Below are positions 31,818-41,444 of a stretch of 64,000 nucleotides of DNA, piece by piece. Positions within the stretch are counted from its first letter, which is position 1, and every line of letters starts with the position of its first letter. The position numbers and the translations under genes were made by a program. Source of the stretch: Propioniferax innocua (GTDB taxonomy: Bacteria; Actinomycetota; Actinomycetes; Propionibacteriales; Propionibacteriaceae); the NCBI RefSeq assembly GCF_006716235.1, contig NZ_VFOR01000002.1, positions 248,001-312,000 on the forward strand. Reading direction: 5' to 3'. Under the pieces are notes generated by a model, which made no database searches, was not told the DNA's origin, and saw nothing but the letters and a program-made list of their open reading frames with translations.

Positions 31818-33641
31818 ATGCCAGCCATCACACCGCGCATCCTCGCCGGCCTCACCGCCTGCACGTTGGCCCTCACCTCCCTCTCGAGCGCACCTGCCTC
31901 GGCCGAGCCTGAGCCGGGGACAAAGCAGACCCGGAAAGTTCACCTCATCATGGACTCCTCCGGCTCCATGGCCGAACCCACCGGCGGAGGCACCACCCGC
32001 ATCGACGCCGCCAAAAAAGCCCTCCACAGCGTCATCGACAACACCCCCGACGACACCGAACTCGGACTGCGCGTCTACGGCTCCCACGACAACCCCGAAG
32101 GCAGCCCCGAATCCTGCAAAGACTCCGACCTCGTCGTCCCCATCGCCACCGACAACCGCGACCGGCTCCGCACCGAAGTCGACAAATACAAACCCGTCGG
32201 CTGGACACCCATCGATCATTCGCTGCGGGAAGCGGGCAAAGACATCGGCTCTCCCGGGGAGGATGAGCAGTACACCGTCATCCTCGTCTCCGATGGCGAG
32301 GAAACGTGCGTCCCCGACCCCTGCCCGGCTGCCGCCGAACTCGCTGAGAAAGGCATCGACGTCTCAGTGAACGTCATCGGCCTCAACGTCTCCGGCAAGG
32401 CCAAGGAGCAGCTGCAATGCATCGCCGACAAAGGCAAGGGCGAGTACTACGACGTGGACAACGCCGAAGATCTCGAAGAAGCCCTCAACCAAGCGGCCAA
32501 GCGCACCGGACAGCGCTTTAACGTGGACGGCGAGCCCGTGGAGGGAACTCCCACCCCCGAGGGCGCTCCGGTGCTGAACGAAGGTGTCTACTCCGACCAG
32601 ATCGCAGCAGAACAAGAGCGCTGGTATCGGATTCCGCGCGAGCAGGCCGAGGGCACCGTGTGGGCCGGGGCGATGATCCACGACGTCGCCGACAGCGGTG
32701 GCAGCACCCAGGTGCAGGTCGAGCTCGTGCCGCCCGGCGGGGATGCGTCCTGCGCCCACGGATATGGCCGCAACATGGGTGCCGAACCGGTGGCACTCAT
32801 CGGCGCGGCCACCCCAAGCACCGGCTGTGAGCCCGGCGATGAGCTACTGCTCAAGGTGACCGCCGAGCCCCGTGGCGACGAGGCCATCCCGGTGCGCCTA
32901 CGCATCATCCAGGAGGCACCGGCCGATACCACCGGATTGCCCGAACCCGCCGATCCGCAGTGGGAGGACATGCCCACCGAGTCCGCGACCGGCGCCCCGG
33001 TCTACGGCGGGGAGTCCTTCGCCGACGCGACGGTGCTGGAGCCCGGAGCGTATCCGATCGGGCTGACCCCCGGCGAGGCCCAGGTCTTCGCCGTCGACCT
33101 CGACTGGGGCCAACGCCTCCAAAGCCAGATCACTCTCGAGGGCGTCGACAAGAACCGCTACTGGTGGACGTACATCCACTCCGACCTTGGGCCGCGTGTC
33201 CCGGTCAACCCCGACGGTGCTCCGCACGACAGCTACGACTCGGGCACCAGGTCCGACGAACCGCTCATGATGACCGCCGGCACCCACGAGGTACGGTACC
33301 TGAACCGCGAGGAGTCCGGGGACGTGCAGTCCACCGCCCTTCCGGGCCGGTACTACATCATGATCGTGGGCGGCCAGACCAACACTGCCGACGAGCTCCA
33401 CGAAGAGCAGACAGGCACACTGCAGGTGGATGTCATCGGCGACGCCGGGACCGGGGAACCCACGTACCGGGAGGCCGAAGAGCCGCAGCCTGGGCCCGAT
33501 GCACCCCGACCCGAAGGAGAGCAAGAGCCCGATGATGGGAGCAGCGGTCAGAACTGGGGCCTCATCGGCGGGCTCGCCGGAGGAGCTGTACTCCTGGCCG
33601 GTCTGGGCCTCGGTGCGGTCTGGTTCCTGCGTCGACTCTGA
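31818..33641 (+). CDS. VWA-domain surface protein, copy 2 (divergent middle)
   Basis: 607 residues. The first 230 residues (signal and VWA domain) and the last 70 (stalk, membrane segment) are identical or nearly so to copies 1 and 3, down to silent positions. The middle is different: after AKRTGQ it reads RFNVDGEPVEGTPTPEGA, with AEQERWYRIPREQAEGTVW in the first module and KNRYWWTYIHSDLGPR in the second. Fold landmarks are kept (FAVDLDWGQRLQSQ, LPGRYYIMIVGG). It starts 27 bases past copy 1 with GAAGGAG as ribosome-binding site. This is a mosaic gene, best explained by recombination or gene conversion of the flanks. Confidence 0.88.
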   Translation: MPAITPRILAGLTACTLALTSLSSAPASAEPEPGTKQTRKVHLIMDSSGSMAEPTGGGTTRIDAAKKALHSVIDNTPDDTELGLRVYGSHDNPEGSPESCKDSDLVVPIATDNRDRLRTEVDKYKPVGWTPIDHSLREAGKDIGSPGEDEQYTVILVSDGEETCVPDPCPAAAELAEKGIDVSVNVIGLNVSGKAKEQLQCIADKGKGEYYDVDNAEDLEEALNQAAKRTGQRFNVDGEPVEGTPTPEGAPVLNEGVYSDQIAAEQERWYRIPREQAEGTVWAGAMIHDVADSGGSTQVQVELVPPGGDASCAHGYGRNMGAEPVALIGAATPSTGCEPGDELLLKVTAEPRGDEAIPVRLRIIQEAPADTTGLPEPADPQWEDMPTESATGAPVYGGESFADATVLEPGAYPIGLTPGEAQVFAVDLDWGQRLQSQITLEGVDKNRYWWTYIHSDLGPRVPVNPDGAPHDSYDSGTRSDEPLMMTAGTHEVRYLNREESGDVQSTALPGRYYIMIVGGQTNTADELHEEQTGTLQVDVIGDAGTGEPTYREAEEPQPGPDAPRPEGEQEPDDGSSGQNWGLIGGLAGGAVLLAGLGLGAVWFLRRL

Positions 33642-33668
33642 CACCCCAACGACACCCGAAGGAGCACC

Positions 33669-35498
33669 ATGCCAGCCATCACACCGCGCATCCTCGCCGG
33701 CCTCACCGCCTGCACGTTGGCCCTCACCTCCCTCTCGAGCGCACCTGCCTCGGCCGAGCCTGAGCCGGGGACAAAGCAGACCCGGAAAGTTCACCTCATC
33801 ATGGACTCCTCCGGCTCCATGGCCGAACCCACCGGCGGAGGCACCACCCGCATCGACGCCGCCAAAAAAGCCCTCCACAGCGTCATCGACAACACCCCCG
33901 ACGACACCGAACTCGGACTGCGCGTCTACGGCTCCCACGACAACCCCGAAGGCAGCCCCGAATCCTGCAAAGACTCCGACCTCGTCGTCCCCATCGCCAC
34001 CGACAACCGCGACCGGCTCCGCACCGAAGTCGACAAATACAAACCCGTCGGCTGGACACCCATCGATCATTCGCTGCGGGAAGCGGGCAAAGACATCGGC
34101 TCTCCCGGGGAGGATGAGCAGTACACCGTCATCCTCGTCTCCGATGGCGAGGAAACGTGCGTCCCCGACCCCTGCCCGGCTGCCGCCGAACTCGCTGAGA
34201 AAGGCATCGACGTCTCAGTGAACGTCATCGGCCTCAACGTCTCCGGCAAGGCCAAGGAGCAGCTGCAATGCATCGCCGACAAAGGCAAGGGCGAGTACTA
34301 CGACGTGGACAACGCCGAAGATCTCGAAGAAGCCCTCAACCAAGCGGCCAAACGCACCGGACAGGGATTAACGATGTCCGGTGAGCCCGTCACCGGCTCC
34401 CCGACCCCCGAAGACGCGCCCGTCCTCGAACCCGGCACGTACACCGACACCTTGCCCGCCAACGAAGAGCCCCGCTGGTACCGCGTCCCACGGGCCATGG
34501 CCGAGAACACCCTGTGGGCCGGTGGTTTCATCCAGAACGCCGCCGACCGGGGCTATGCCCTGGCCATCCGCTGGTACCACCCGAACGATCTCGACGACGA
34601 CTGCTCGTGGGACAAGTCCTCCACCCGAGGCGGGGACGGCTTCAACCTCGGAGGTGTGGCGGTCCCCAGCGTCTCCAGCACGTTCACCACTGCCTGCACC
34701 GAGCCCAGCGACGAACTCCTGCTGCAGTTGTCCCTGGATCAGGACACCGAGCTGCCGGTCCAGTTCACCATCGTCGATGAGCCCGCAGTGGAGGACCCCG
34801 AATCACTCCCCGAAGCCGCGTCGTCGCCGCAATGGCAGGACATGCCCGAGGAGAAAGCCGACGGCGACCCCCTGATCGGCGGTGCTTCCCTCGCCGACGC
34901 GCCCGTGCTGGAGCCCGGCTCCGCTCACCCCATCAACCTCACTCGTGGCGAGGTCCAGTTCTTCGCTGTCGACCTCGACTGGGGCCAGAGCCTGCAGGCC
35001 CAGGCGTCGATGGAGGCCGGTGAGAACATCTACATGCACTGGTCGATCGACATCTACAGCCAGTTCGGTTCCCCGAGTGGTGACCTGGGCACCGAATCCT
35101 TCGGCAATCTCAACGACGGCGTCACTCTGAAGAACGCGACTCCCGAGGTCCGGTACAACAACCGGGGCGAAGTGGGCGCGCGCGGGCAGACCGCTCTTCC
35201 GGGACGGTATTACGTGGTCGTCGCCGGCGGTGACGCCGACGAGAACACCTCCCTCAACCTCGAAACACCCGGCACGCTCCAAGTCGATGTCATGGGCGAC
35301 GCCGGGACCGGGGAACCCACGTACCGGGAGGCCGAGGAGCCGCAGCCTGGGCCCGATGCACCCCGACCCGAAGGAGAGCAAGAGTCCGATGATGGGAGCA
35401 GCGGTCAGAACTGGGGCCTCATCGGCGGGCTCGCCGGAGGAGCTGTACTCCTGGCCGGTCTGGGCCTCGGTGCGGTCTGGTTCCTGCGTCGACTCTGA
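33669..35498 (+). CDS. VWA-domain surface protein, copy 3
   Basis: 609 residues, nearly the same as copy 1. Differences cluster in two short patches: GYALAIRWYHPNDLDDDCSW for GNALAIRWYHPNDPEDDCFW in module 1, and ENIYMHWSIDIYSQFGSPS for ELVQMHWSIEIYSQFGTAS in module 2. These patches are flanked by identical sequence, which suggests exposed loops under diversifying change. The spacer to copy 2 is 27 bases, with the same ribosome-binding site. Its stop lies inside a short hairpin that also contains the stop of the convergent kinase gene. Confidence 0.88.
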   Translation: MPAITPRILAGLTACTLALTSLSSAPASAEPEPGTKQTRKVHLIMDSSGSMAEPTGGGTTRIDAAKKALHSVIDNTPDDTELGLRVYGSHDNPEGSPESCKDSDLVVPIATDNRDRLRTEVDKYKPVGWTPIDHSLREAGKDIGSPGEDEQYTVILVSDGEETCVPDPCPAAAELAEKGIDVSVNVIGLNVSGKAKEQLQCIADKGKGEYYDVDNAEDLEEALNQAAKRTGQGLTMSGEPVTGSPTPEDAPVLEPGTYTDTLPANEEPRWYRVPRAMAENTLWAGGFIQNAADRGYALAIRWYHPNDLDDDCSWDKSSTRGGDGFNLGGVAVPSVSSTFTTACTEPSDELLLQLSLDQDTELPVQFTIVDEPAVEDPESLPEAASSPQWQDMPEEKADGDPLIGGASLADAPVLEPGSAHPINLTRGEVQFFAVDLDWGQSLQAQASMEAGENIYMHWSIDIYSQFGSPSGDLGTESFGNLNDGVTLKNATPEVRYNNRGEVGARGQTALPGRYYVVVAGGDADENTSLNLETPGTLQVDVMGDAGTGEPTYREAEEPQPGPDAPRPEGEQESDDGSSGQNWGLIGGLAGGAVLLAGLGLGAVWFLRRL

Positions 35499-35510
35499 CG
35501 CCGGTCAGAG
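35493..35510. terminator. short hairpin at convergent stops
   Basis: CTCTGAC / GTCAGAG, a 7-bp stem with a 4-base loop. It contains the stop codons of VWA copy 3 (35496-35498) and of the kinase (35505-35507). Weak as a terminator by itself. Confidence 0.45.
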
Positions 35511-36479
35511 CACAAGCACCGCAACCGCTGCGAGGAGCAGCAGGAACGACGCCGCGAACGATCCGATGGCCAGCACCTTCAGACCTCGCACACGCTCCGG
35601 TGGTGCCGCGTCCTGAAGGCGCGTCGGTTCGACCGGTGTCGGATCAGTGGCGAACTGGTCGAAGACGCACGGGGCGTCGGGGAAATCGGCCCACGGTGCA
35701 CCGTCGGGAACGAGATGTTCACTGGCCATGACCGCCAACACCGCGTCGGCATCGCGGGGACGTTGGGCGGGATCTGGGTGGGTCATCCAGGCCAGCAGCG
35801 GCCACAGCCGTGCCGGAAAAGAGACGGGCACCTCCCCGGCGCGCTCTCCGGTGAGCAGTCGTTTGCCGACGACTCCGGCGGCGTACAGGTCATGCATCGG
35901 TGCCGGTTCGGCGCCCAGCGCGAGGTCCGGTGCCAGATAGCCGGGCGTCCCGATACTCATCATCGTTTCGGTCAGGCGCGGCTCATCCCGGACCACGGCG
36001 ACTCCGAAGTCGGCGACACGCAGACAAGGGCGGCCAGTTCCGGTGGCCTCCAACAGGAGGTTCGCCGGCTTGATATCGCGGTGCACGACCCCGTGGCGAT
36101 GGATCTCCCCGAGGGCCTGCACGAGTTGGTGCACAAGCACCGCGACGAAGGTTTCCGGGAGTGCCCCGTGATCGCGAATGAAGGTCTCCACGGTGCCGCC
36201 GCGAACGAGATCCATGCTGAGCACCACGGTGTCGTCATCGGCGGCCCAGCCACTCGGCGCCACGATGTGCGGGTGATCGAACCGCAGTCCCTGCTCACGC
36301 ACGAAACGCAGCAGATTCGACGATCCCGCATCAGACAACTGCTTGACCGCCACCTCATGGTTGCTCTTGCGGTCGAAGGCACGCCACACCGCCCCCATGC
36401 CACCTGAGCCGATCTGTTCGCGCAGTTCGAAACGCCCGGCGATGACGCTGGGGACGGTGGAAGGCGTGGAGTTGTTCAT
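35505..36479 (-). CDS. membrane-anchored Ser/Thr protein kinase
   Basis: 324 residues. PknB-type (Hanks) kinase: glycine loop IGSGGMGAVWRAFD, lysine VAVKQL, catalytic loop HRDIKPANLL, DFG motif ADFGVAVV and activation-segment GTPGYLAPD. The kinase domain covers about 15-255. A linker and one C-terminal membrane segment follow (LAIGSFAASFLLLLAAVAVL) with almost nothing outside, so there is no PASTA or other sensor domain. It converges on the VWA array with 6 bases between stop codons. Pairing with the VWA proteins is suggested by position only. ATG 36479 is used; GTG 36482 is an alternative. Confidence 0.9.
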   Translation of the reverse strand: MNNSTPSTVPSVIAGRFELREQIGSGGMGAVWRAFDRKSNHEVAVKQLSDAGSSNLLRFVREQGLRFDHPHIVAPSGWAADDDTVVLSMDLVRGGTVETFIRDHGALPETFVAVLVHQLVQALGEIHRHGVVHRDIKPANLLLEATGTGRPCLRVADFGVAVVRDEPRLTETMMSIGTPGYLAPDLALGAEPAPMHDLYAAGVVGKRLLTGERAGEVPVSFPARLWPLLAWMTHPDPAQRPRDADAVLAVMASEHLVPDGAPWADFPDAPCVFDQFATDPTPVEPTRLQDAAPPERVRGLKVLAIGSFAASFLLLLAAVAVLVL

Positions 36480-36525
36480 CACCAGTCAGGCTAGGTCATG
36501 GATGCCCGGCCATGCGGGCACCGCG

Positions 36526-37800
36526 TCAGTTGAAGAAGCCCAGGAAGATACCGCCGATGGCGATGACGCCCATCACGATCACGAAGTAGTTGCTGTACGC
36601 CTTGCGGAACGGCTTGAGAGCCTCCACCTTGTAGATCGCGATCATCGGCATGATGTACAGGATCGACGCGATGACCGGGCCGGACAGGCTTTCGATGAGA
36701 CCGAGGATGCTCGGGTTCACCACAGCGACGCCCCACGTCGTGAGGAACATGAACACTGCGACTCCGGCGGCCAGTCGCTTGGGGCCCCATTTCTCAGCCT
36801 TTTCGGGCATGAGCCCACGCGCGATACCGGCCGCGCCCTCGGCGGCTCCGAGGTAGTGACCGAAGAATGAGGAGAAGATCGCCGCGATGGCGATGGCCGG
36901 CCCCATGTATGAGATGACTGGCGCGTCGAACACGTTCGCGAGGTGCGACAGCACCGGGATGTTCGCCTCCCTGGCGTCGCTGAGTCCGTCCATGCCCAGC
37001 GCGAGTACACAGGACCACACGAAGAACATGGTGAACACCACGAGCAGGCCTGTGGTGATGATCAACGTCTTCGACGCCTCCTGTGCCGAACGTTCACCAT
37101 GTTGACGCTGCATCGCCAACGAGAACTGCGAAATTGCCGGCGAATGGTTGAAGGCGAACACCAGCACCGGGATGATCAGCCACACTGCGAGCAGAAAGCC
37201 ACCGGGTGAGAAGGACGTGTCGCCCTGCAGACCGGAGAGGTCCCACGATGGGATCAGATAGAGTGAGATGCCGAACAACGCCAGGATCAACGGGTAGACC
37301 AAGGCCTGCGTGACGATCAGCATGAGCGTCTCGCCAAGGATCATCACCAGCATCATCAGGCCGATCAACACACCGGAGAGGATCCACCGTGGCGGGGCTG
37401 CCACACCGATCTGGTTCTCCAGCAGACTCTCGACCGTGTTGGTGATACCCACGCCATAGATCAGCACGATCGGATAGATCGCGAGAAAGTACAGCCACGT
37501 GATGGCACGACCAACCCCGGTACCGAAGTAATCCTCGGCGACGACCGTGATGTCTTCACCCTGCCGGGGCGACTTGCACACGAAACGAGCCAGAGCCCGG
37601 TGCGAGAAGTACGTCATCGGCGCGATCAGAAGCGTCACTATCAGCAGAGGCCAGACGCCGCTGGCACCTGCATTGATCGGCAGGAACAGGATCCCTGCCC
37701 CAACCGCCGTGCCGAACAGGCTGACGGCCCAGCTCAGATTGACGATGCGCGGGTTGGAGGACTTCACCTTGCTGGCGGAGGCCACAGAATCTTCGGTCAT
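36526..37800 (-). CDS. SdaC-like serine/threonine permease (HAAAP family)
   Basis: 424 residues, 11 predicted membrane segments. The N-terminal NLSWAVSLFGTAVGAGILFLPIN and the central FAFNHSPAISQFSLAMQRQ with FFGHYLGAAEGAAGIARG match the hydroxy/aromatic amino acid permease family, closest to SdaC/TdcC. It probably imports serine or threonine by proton symport. It is transcribed away from the VWA region, ends 46 bases from the kinase start, and stands 95 bases downstream of clpX. Confidence 0.88.
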   Translation of the reverse strand: MTEDSVASASKVKSSNPRIVNLSWAVSLFGTAVGAGILFLPINAGASGVWPLLIVTLLIAPMTYFSHRALARFVCKSPRQGEDITVVAEDYFGTGVGRAITWLYFLAIYPIVLIYGVGITNTVESLLENQIGVAAPPRWILSGVLIGLMMLVMILGETLMLIVTQALVYPLILALFGISLYLIPSWDLSGLQGDTSFSPGGFLLAVWLIIPVLVFAFNHSPAISQFSLAMQRQHGERSAQEASKTLIITTGLLVVFTMFFVWSCVLALGMDGLSDAREANIPVLSHLANVFDAPVISYMGPAIAIAAIFSSFFGHYLGAAEGAAGIARGLMPEKAEKWGPKRLAAGVAVFMFLTTWGVAVVNPSILGLIESLSGPVIASILYIMPMIAIYKVEALKPFRKAYSNYFVIVMGVIAIGGIFLGFFN

Positions 37801-37895
37801 GTGAGAACACCATTGGTCGAGGTTGACTGTCAGGACGGATTCTACTCAGCCACGCAGGCGCTCTCAGGTGAAGCACACCTTAAGTGCGGAAAATC

Positions 37896-39185
37896 TCAGG
37901 CGCTCTTCGATCGTGACCGCTTGGCGGGGCGGGCACGCTGCACGACCTCGGGTTCGGCGCCATCCCGCACCGTGTCGCCGGTGATGATGACCTTGGCGAT
38001 GTTCTCCTGTGAGGGGACGTCGAACATCACGTTGAGCAGGGTCTCCTCGAGGATGGCCCGCAGACCACGAGCACCGGTCTGACGCTCCAACGCAAGATCT
38101 GCGACCGCCTCGATGGCGTCCTCGGTGAGCTCGAGATCGACCCCATCGAGTTCGAACAGTTTGCGGAACTGCTTGGTCAGCGCGTTGCGTGGCTCGATGA
38201 GGATGCGCATCAGCGCCTCCTTGTCGAGCGGTTCCACCGTCGAGATCATCGGCAGACGCCCGATGAACTCGGGGATCAACCCGAACTTGTGCAGATCCTC
38301 CGGACGCACTTCTGCCGCAGTGGCCTCGGCCGCAGAACGGCGCGACTCAGGATCGTTGTTGAAGCCCAGCGGACGCTTGCCCACCCGGTCATCGATGATG
38401 CGATCCAGCCCGGCGAAGGCGCCACCGACGATGAACAGGATGTTCGTGGTGTCGATCTGGATGAAGTCCTGATGCGGATGCTTACGTCCACCCTGCGGAG
38501 GCACGGACGCCTGCGTCCCTTCCAAAATCTTCAGCAGGGCCTGCTGCACGCCCTCACCCGAGACGTCACGGGTGATCGACGGGTTCTCGGACTTGCGCGC
38601 GACCTTGTCGATCTCATCGATGTAGATGATGCCGGTCTCAGCCCGCTTGGTGTCGAAGTCGGCGGCCTGGATGAGTTTCAACAGGATGTTCTCGACGTCC
38701 TCACCGACGTAACCGGCCTCGGTGAGAGCGGTGGCGTCGGCCATGGCGAACGGCACGTTGAGCATACGAGCCAGCGTCTGGGCGAGATAGGTCTTGCCGC
38801 AGCCGGTGGGGCCGATGAGCAGGATGTTCGACTTGCCGAGTTCGACATCGTCATCGGACGCCGACCTGCGCGGCGTAGCGCCCATCTGTGCCTGCACGCG
38901 CTTGTAGTGGTTGTAGACCGCGACCGAGAGCGCCTTCTTCGCGCTGGTCTGCCCGATCACGTATTCGTCGAGGAACTCCAAGATCTGACGCGGCTTGGGC
39001 AATTCATCGATGAGTCCGAGGTCGCCTCCCTCGGAGAACTCCTCCTCGATGATCTCGTTGCAAAGGTCGATGCATTCATCGCAGATGTAGACGCCGGGGC
39101 CAGCGATGAGCTTCTTGACCTGCTTCTGGCTCTTCCCACAGAAGGAGCACTTCAACAGATCACCGCTCTCACCGATGCGTGCCAT
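37896..39185 (-). CDS. clpX: ATP-dependent Clp protease ATP-binding subunit ClpX
   Basis: 429 residues. Unfoldase that feeds substrates to ClpP. N-terminal zinc-binding domain [17 protein letters not shown] with ICDECIDLC, Walker [17 protein letters not shown], Walker [15 protein letters not shown], sensor/arginine regions ([35 protein letters not shown]) and C-terminal [18 protein letters not shown] are all present. The ATG at 39185 has AGGAGAG upstream. It lies downstream of clpP1-clpP2 on the same strand, the usual actinobacterial arrangement. Confidence 0.97.
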   Translation of the reverse strand: MARIGESGDLLKCSFCGKSQKQVKKLIAGPGVYICDECIDLCNEIIEEEFSEGGDLGLIDELPKPRQILEFLDEYVIGQTSAKKALSVAVYNHYKRVQAQMGATPRRSASDDDVELGKSNILLIGPTGCGKTYLAQTLARMLNVPFAMADATALTEAGYVGEDVENILLKLIQAADFDTKRAETGIIYIDEIDKVARKSENPSITRDVSGEGVQQALLKILEGTQASVPPQGGRKHPHQDFIQIDTTNILFIVGGAFAGLDRIIDDRVGKRPLGFNNDPESRRSAAEATAAEVRPEDLHKFGLIPEFIGRLPMISTVEPLDKEALMRILIEPRNALTKQFRKLFELDGVDLELTEDAIEAVADLALERQTGARGLRAILEETLLNVMFDVPSQENIAKVIITGDTVRDGAEPEVVQRARPAKRSRSKSA

Positions 39186-39296
39186 CCCACTCTCCTGATT
39201 CCTGCCGAAGTCCCGACACCCTAACCCGCCCCGGCGTCACCTTCGTGGATCCGGGACGGGCGCGGGAGGAACCTCGATCGAGATTCTCGTGCCGGG

Positions 39297-39968
<672 letters not shown>

Positions 39969-39979
39969 CACGCCCTCCT

Positions 39980-40618
39980 TCAGTTGTTCGGGGCGTCGCT
40001 GGTGATCTGCGAGGCCTGGCGGTAGACGTGGTCGATGAAGCCGTACTCGAGCGCCTGCTCGGCGGTGAACCAGCGGTCCCGATCGGAATCGGCGTTGATC
40101 TGGTCCACGCTCTGGCCGGTGTGCTCGGCGATGAGATCGGCCAACAGACGCTTGAGGTGCAACGACTGCTCGGCCTGGATCCGGATGTCGGAGGCGGTGC
40201 CGCCGAGGCCACCGGAGGGCTGGTGCATCATGATGCGGCTGTGCGGCAGCGCGTACCGCTTGCCCTTCGCGCCGGCGGACAGCAGGAACTGGCCCATCGA
40301 TGCCGCCAGCCCCATGGCCACGGTGGCCACATCATTGGAGATCCACTGCATGGTGTCGTAGATCGCCATGCCGGAGTCGACCGAACCGCCGGGGCTGTTG
40401 ATGTACAGGAAGATGTCCGATTCGGGATCTTCGGCGTTGAGCAGCAGCATCTGTGCGCAGATCGCGTTGGCGTTCTCGTCGCGCACCTCGGAGCCGAGGA
40501 AGATGATGCGGTTCTGCAGCAACGACTGATAGACGTTGTCGGTCATGCTGATACCGGTCGAGGAAGCCGAGGCCGCACGCGGCCCGGGCATGCCTGGAAG
40601 ATTGCTCTGCTGATTCAC
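39980..40618 (-). CDS. clpP1: ATP-dependent Clp protease proteolytic subunit ClpP1
   Basis: 212 residues from GTG at 40618 ([17 protein letters not shown]), or 188 from ATG at 40546 ([16 protein letters not shown]). Catalytic Ser in [15 protein letters not shown] and His in [13 protein letters not shown]. Actinobacterial ClpP1 proteins have a short N-terminal propeptide, which favours the longer form. The frame is open far upstream into repeat DNA, which is not coding. The upstream region carries a 19-bp tandem array (40669-40800) at promoter distance. Confidence 0.93.
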   Translation of the reverse strand: MNQQSNLPGMPGPRAASASSTGISMTDNVYQSLLQNRIIFLGSEVRDENANAICAQMLLLNAEDPESDIFLYINSPGGSVDSGMAIYDTMQWISNDVATVAMGLAASMGQFLLSAGAKGKRYALPHSRIMMHQPSGGLGGTASDIRIQAEQSLHLKRLLADLIAEHTGQSVDQINADSDRDRWFTAEQALEYGFIDHVYRQASQITSDAPNN

Positions 40619-40668
40619 GCCTTCGACGCTACCCGAGCGGCCCGACAGAATCGGAGCATCTCCCCCTG

Positions 40669-40800
40669 TGTTCGCTGTGGGCACAAGTGTTCGCCGTGGA
40701 TGCGGGTGCGACCTCGGATGCGGGTGCCCACCGTGGGTGTGGGTGCCCGCCGTGGATGCGGGTGCCCACCGCGAACGCGGATGTTCGCCGCGGGTGCACG
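40669..40800. repeat. tandem array, 7 units of 19 bp
   Basis: Units start at 40669, 40688, 40707 (18 bp), 40725, 40744, 40763 and 40782. Consensus TGYYCGCCGTGGRTGCGGG. It lies 50-180 bp upstream of the clpP1 start, in its likely promoter region. Confidence 0.85.
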
Positions 40801-40881
40801 CTTCGAGCCCCACCGCCGAATCAGCGCTGGGGATCGGGCAGATCGGCGAGCGTCCGAGCGGCGGGCTGGTTACCATCAGAA

Positions 40882-40966
40882 GGTGTCCGCGCACTTGTGG
40901 TTGAGAGTGCGTATGCGGCGGGGCCGAGGAGGGTTTGGTCACCTGACCCGCCCCGCCGCGGACACC
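40882..40966. other. competing inverted repeats
   Basis: GGTGTCCGCG (40882-40891) is complementary to CGCGGACACC (40957-40966), and GCGGCGGGG (40915-40923) to CCCCGCCGC (40951-40959). The right arms share three bases, so the two stems partly exclude each other. Function unknown. Confidence 0.55.
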
Positions 40967-40975
40967 CGATATCAG

Positions 40976-41113
40976 AACGTTGCTGACGCCACCCCACCTC
41001 GACGTAACGCCGCACAGACCCGGCACAACGCAGAGATGAACCCGCAACAGCACCCCAAAACGTTGCTGACGCCACCCCACCTCGACGTAACGCCGCACAG
41101 ACCCGGCACAACG
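40976..41113. repeat. 55-bp direct repeat, two copies
   Basis: Positions 40976-41030 and 41059-41113 are identical over 55 bases, offset by 83. Each copy contains the left arm and most of the right arm of the 46-bp palindromic element; only the second copy completes it. Confidence 0.85.
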
Positions 41114-41122
41114 TCAAGGTGG
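41077..41122. repeat. 46-bp palindromic element, copy A
   Basis: Starts CCACCTCGACGT and ends ACGTCAAGGTGG. It is imperfect compared with the copies at 47034 and 51314, but shares the 46-bp length, the arm sequence and the central GCAC/GGCAC region. Confidence 0.7.
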
Positions 41123-41199
41123 AACGAGGGTCTGCCGCGTATTTGGTTGACAGGTCCCCCAGGGCGAACCAAACGGCCGGTGTGATCGGCTGCCGGCCT

Positions 41200-41227
41200 C
41201 TTCGAACTCTGCGGAATGAGTTCGAAG
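41200..41227. other. 10-bp-stem hairpin
   Basis: CTTCGAACTC (41200-41209) and GAGTTCGAAG (41218-41227) with an 8-base loop. It lies between the palindrome and the 15/16-bp array. Confidence 0.6.
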
Positions 41228-41234
41228 GGTCCGC

Positions 41235-41327
41235 ATTGACAAGGAGCCACGTTGACAAAGAGCCACATTGGCAAGGGCCGCGTTGACAAAGAGCCACATT
41301 GGCAAGGGCCGCATTGACAAGGTCCCC
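41235..41327. repeat. tandem array, 6 units of 15-16 bp
   Basis: Units at 41235, 41251, 41267, 41282, 41298 and 41313, consensus RTTGRCAARGRGCCRC. Units 2-3 and 4-5 form a 31-bp higher-order repeat. Each unit contains a TTGRCA word like a -35 box. Confidence 0.8.
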
Positions 41328-41406
41328 AGGGTTGTCGACACGAAGGCACGAGAGCGCGCGCCGTCTCTGATCGTTGAAACCACACGTTCCAACACCTTGA
41401 ACATCA

Positions 41407-41444
41407 CGAACGCGCGTGCACCCTGCAGGGCGCACGCGCGTTCG
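41407..41444 (-). terminator. tig terminator
   Basis: A perfect 13-bp stem (CGAACGCGCGTGC / GCACGCGCGTTCG) plus an inner CCCTG/CAGGG pair, 22 bases past the tig stop. Very stable, GC-rich. Confidence 0.8.

Larger units (their letters stand above)
29961..35498 (+). repeat. tandem array of three VWA genes, period about 1855 bp
   Basis: Start-to-start distances are 1857 and 1851 bp. The first roughly 690 bp of all three copies match almost base for base, as do the last roughly 220 bp and the 27-bp spacers. The central roughly 900 bp is conserved between copies 1 and 3 but strongly divergent in copy 2. Long identical blocks this close together favour unequal crossing-over and copy-number change. 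Confidence 0.9.

Noticed and set aside
29341-36479. TerY-type VWA/phosphatase/kinase triad
   Set aside because: No PP2C phosphatase gene is present and the VWA proteins are exported and membrane anchored, unlike TerY.
40669-40800. 19-bp array as confirmed ClgR operators
   Set aside because: Units contain TTCGC half-site-like words, but none has the full spaced motif I recall for ClgR, so the link is left as a test only.
40619-41098. Long N-terminal extension of ClpP1 from an upstream open frame
   Set aside because: The extra codons are translations of the 19-bp array and the direct repeats; ClpP1 proteins are about 200 residues.
40669-41327. CRISPR array
   Set aside because: Repeats are short, adjacent and without unique spacers of constant length, and there are no cas genes.
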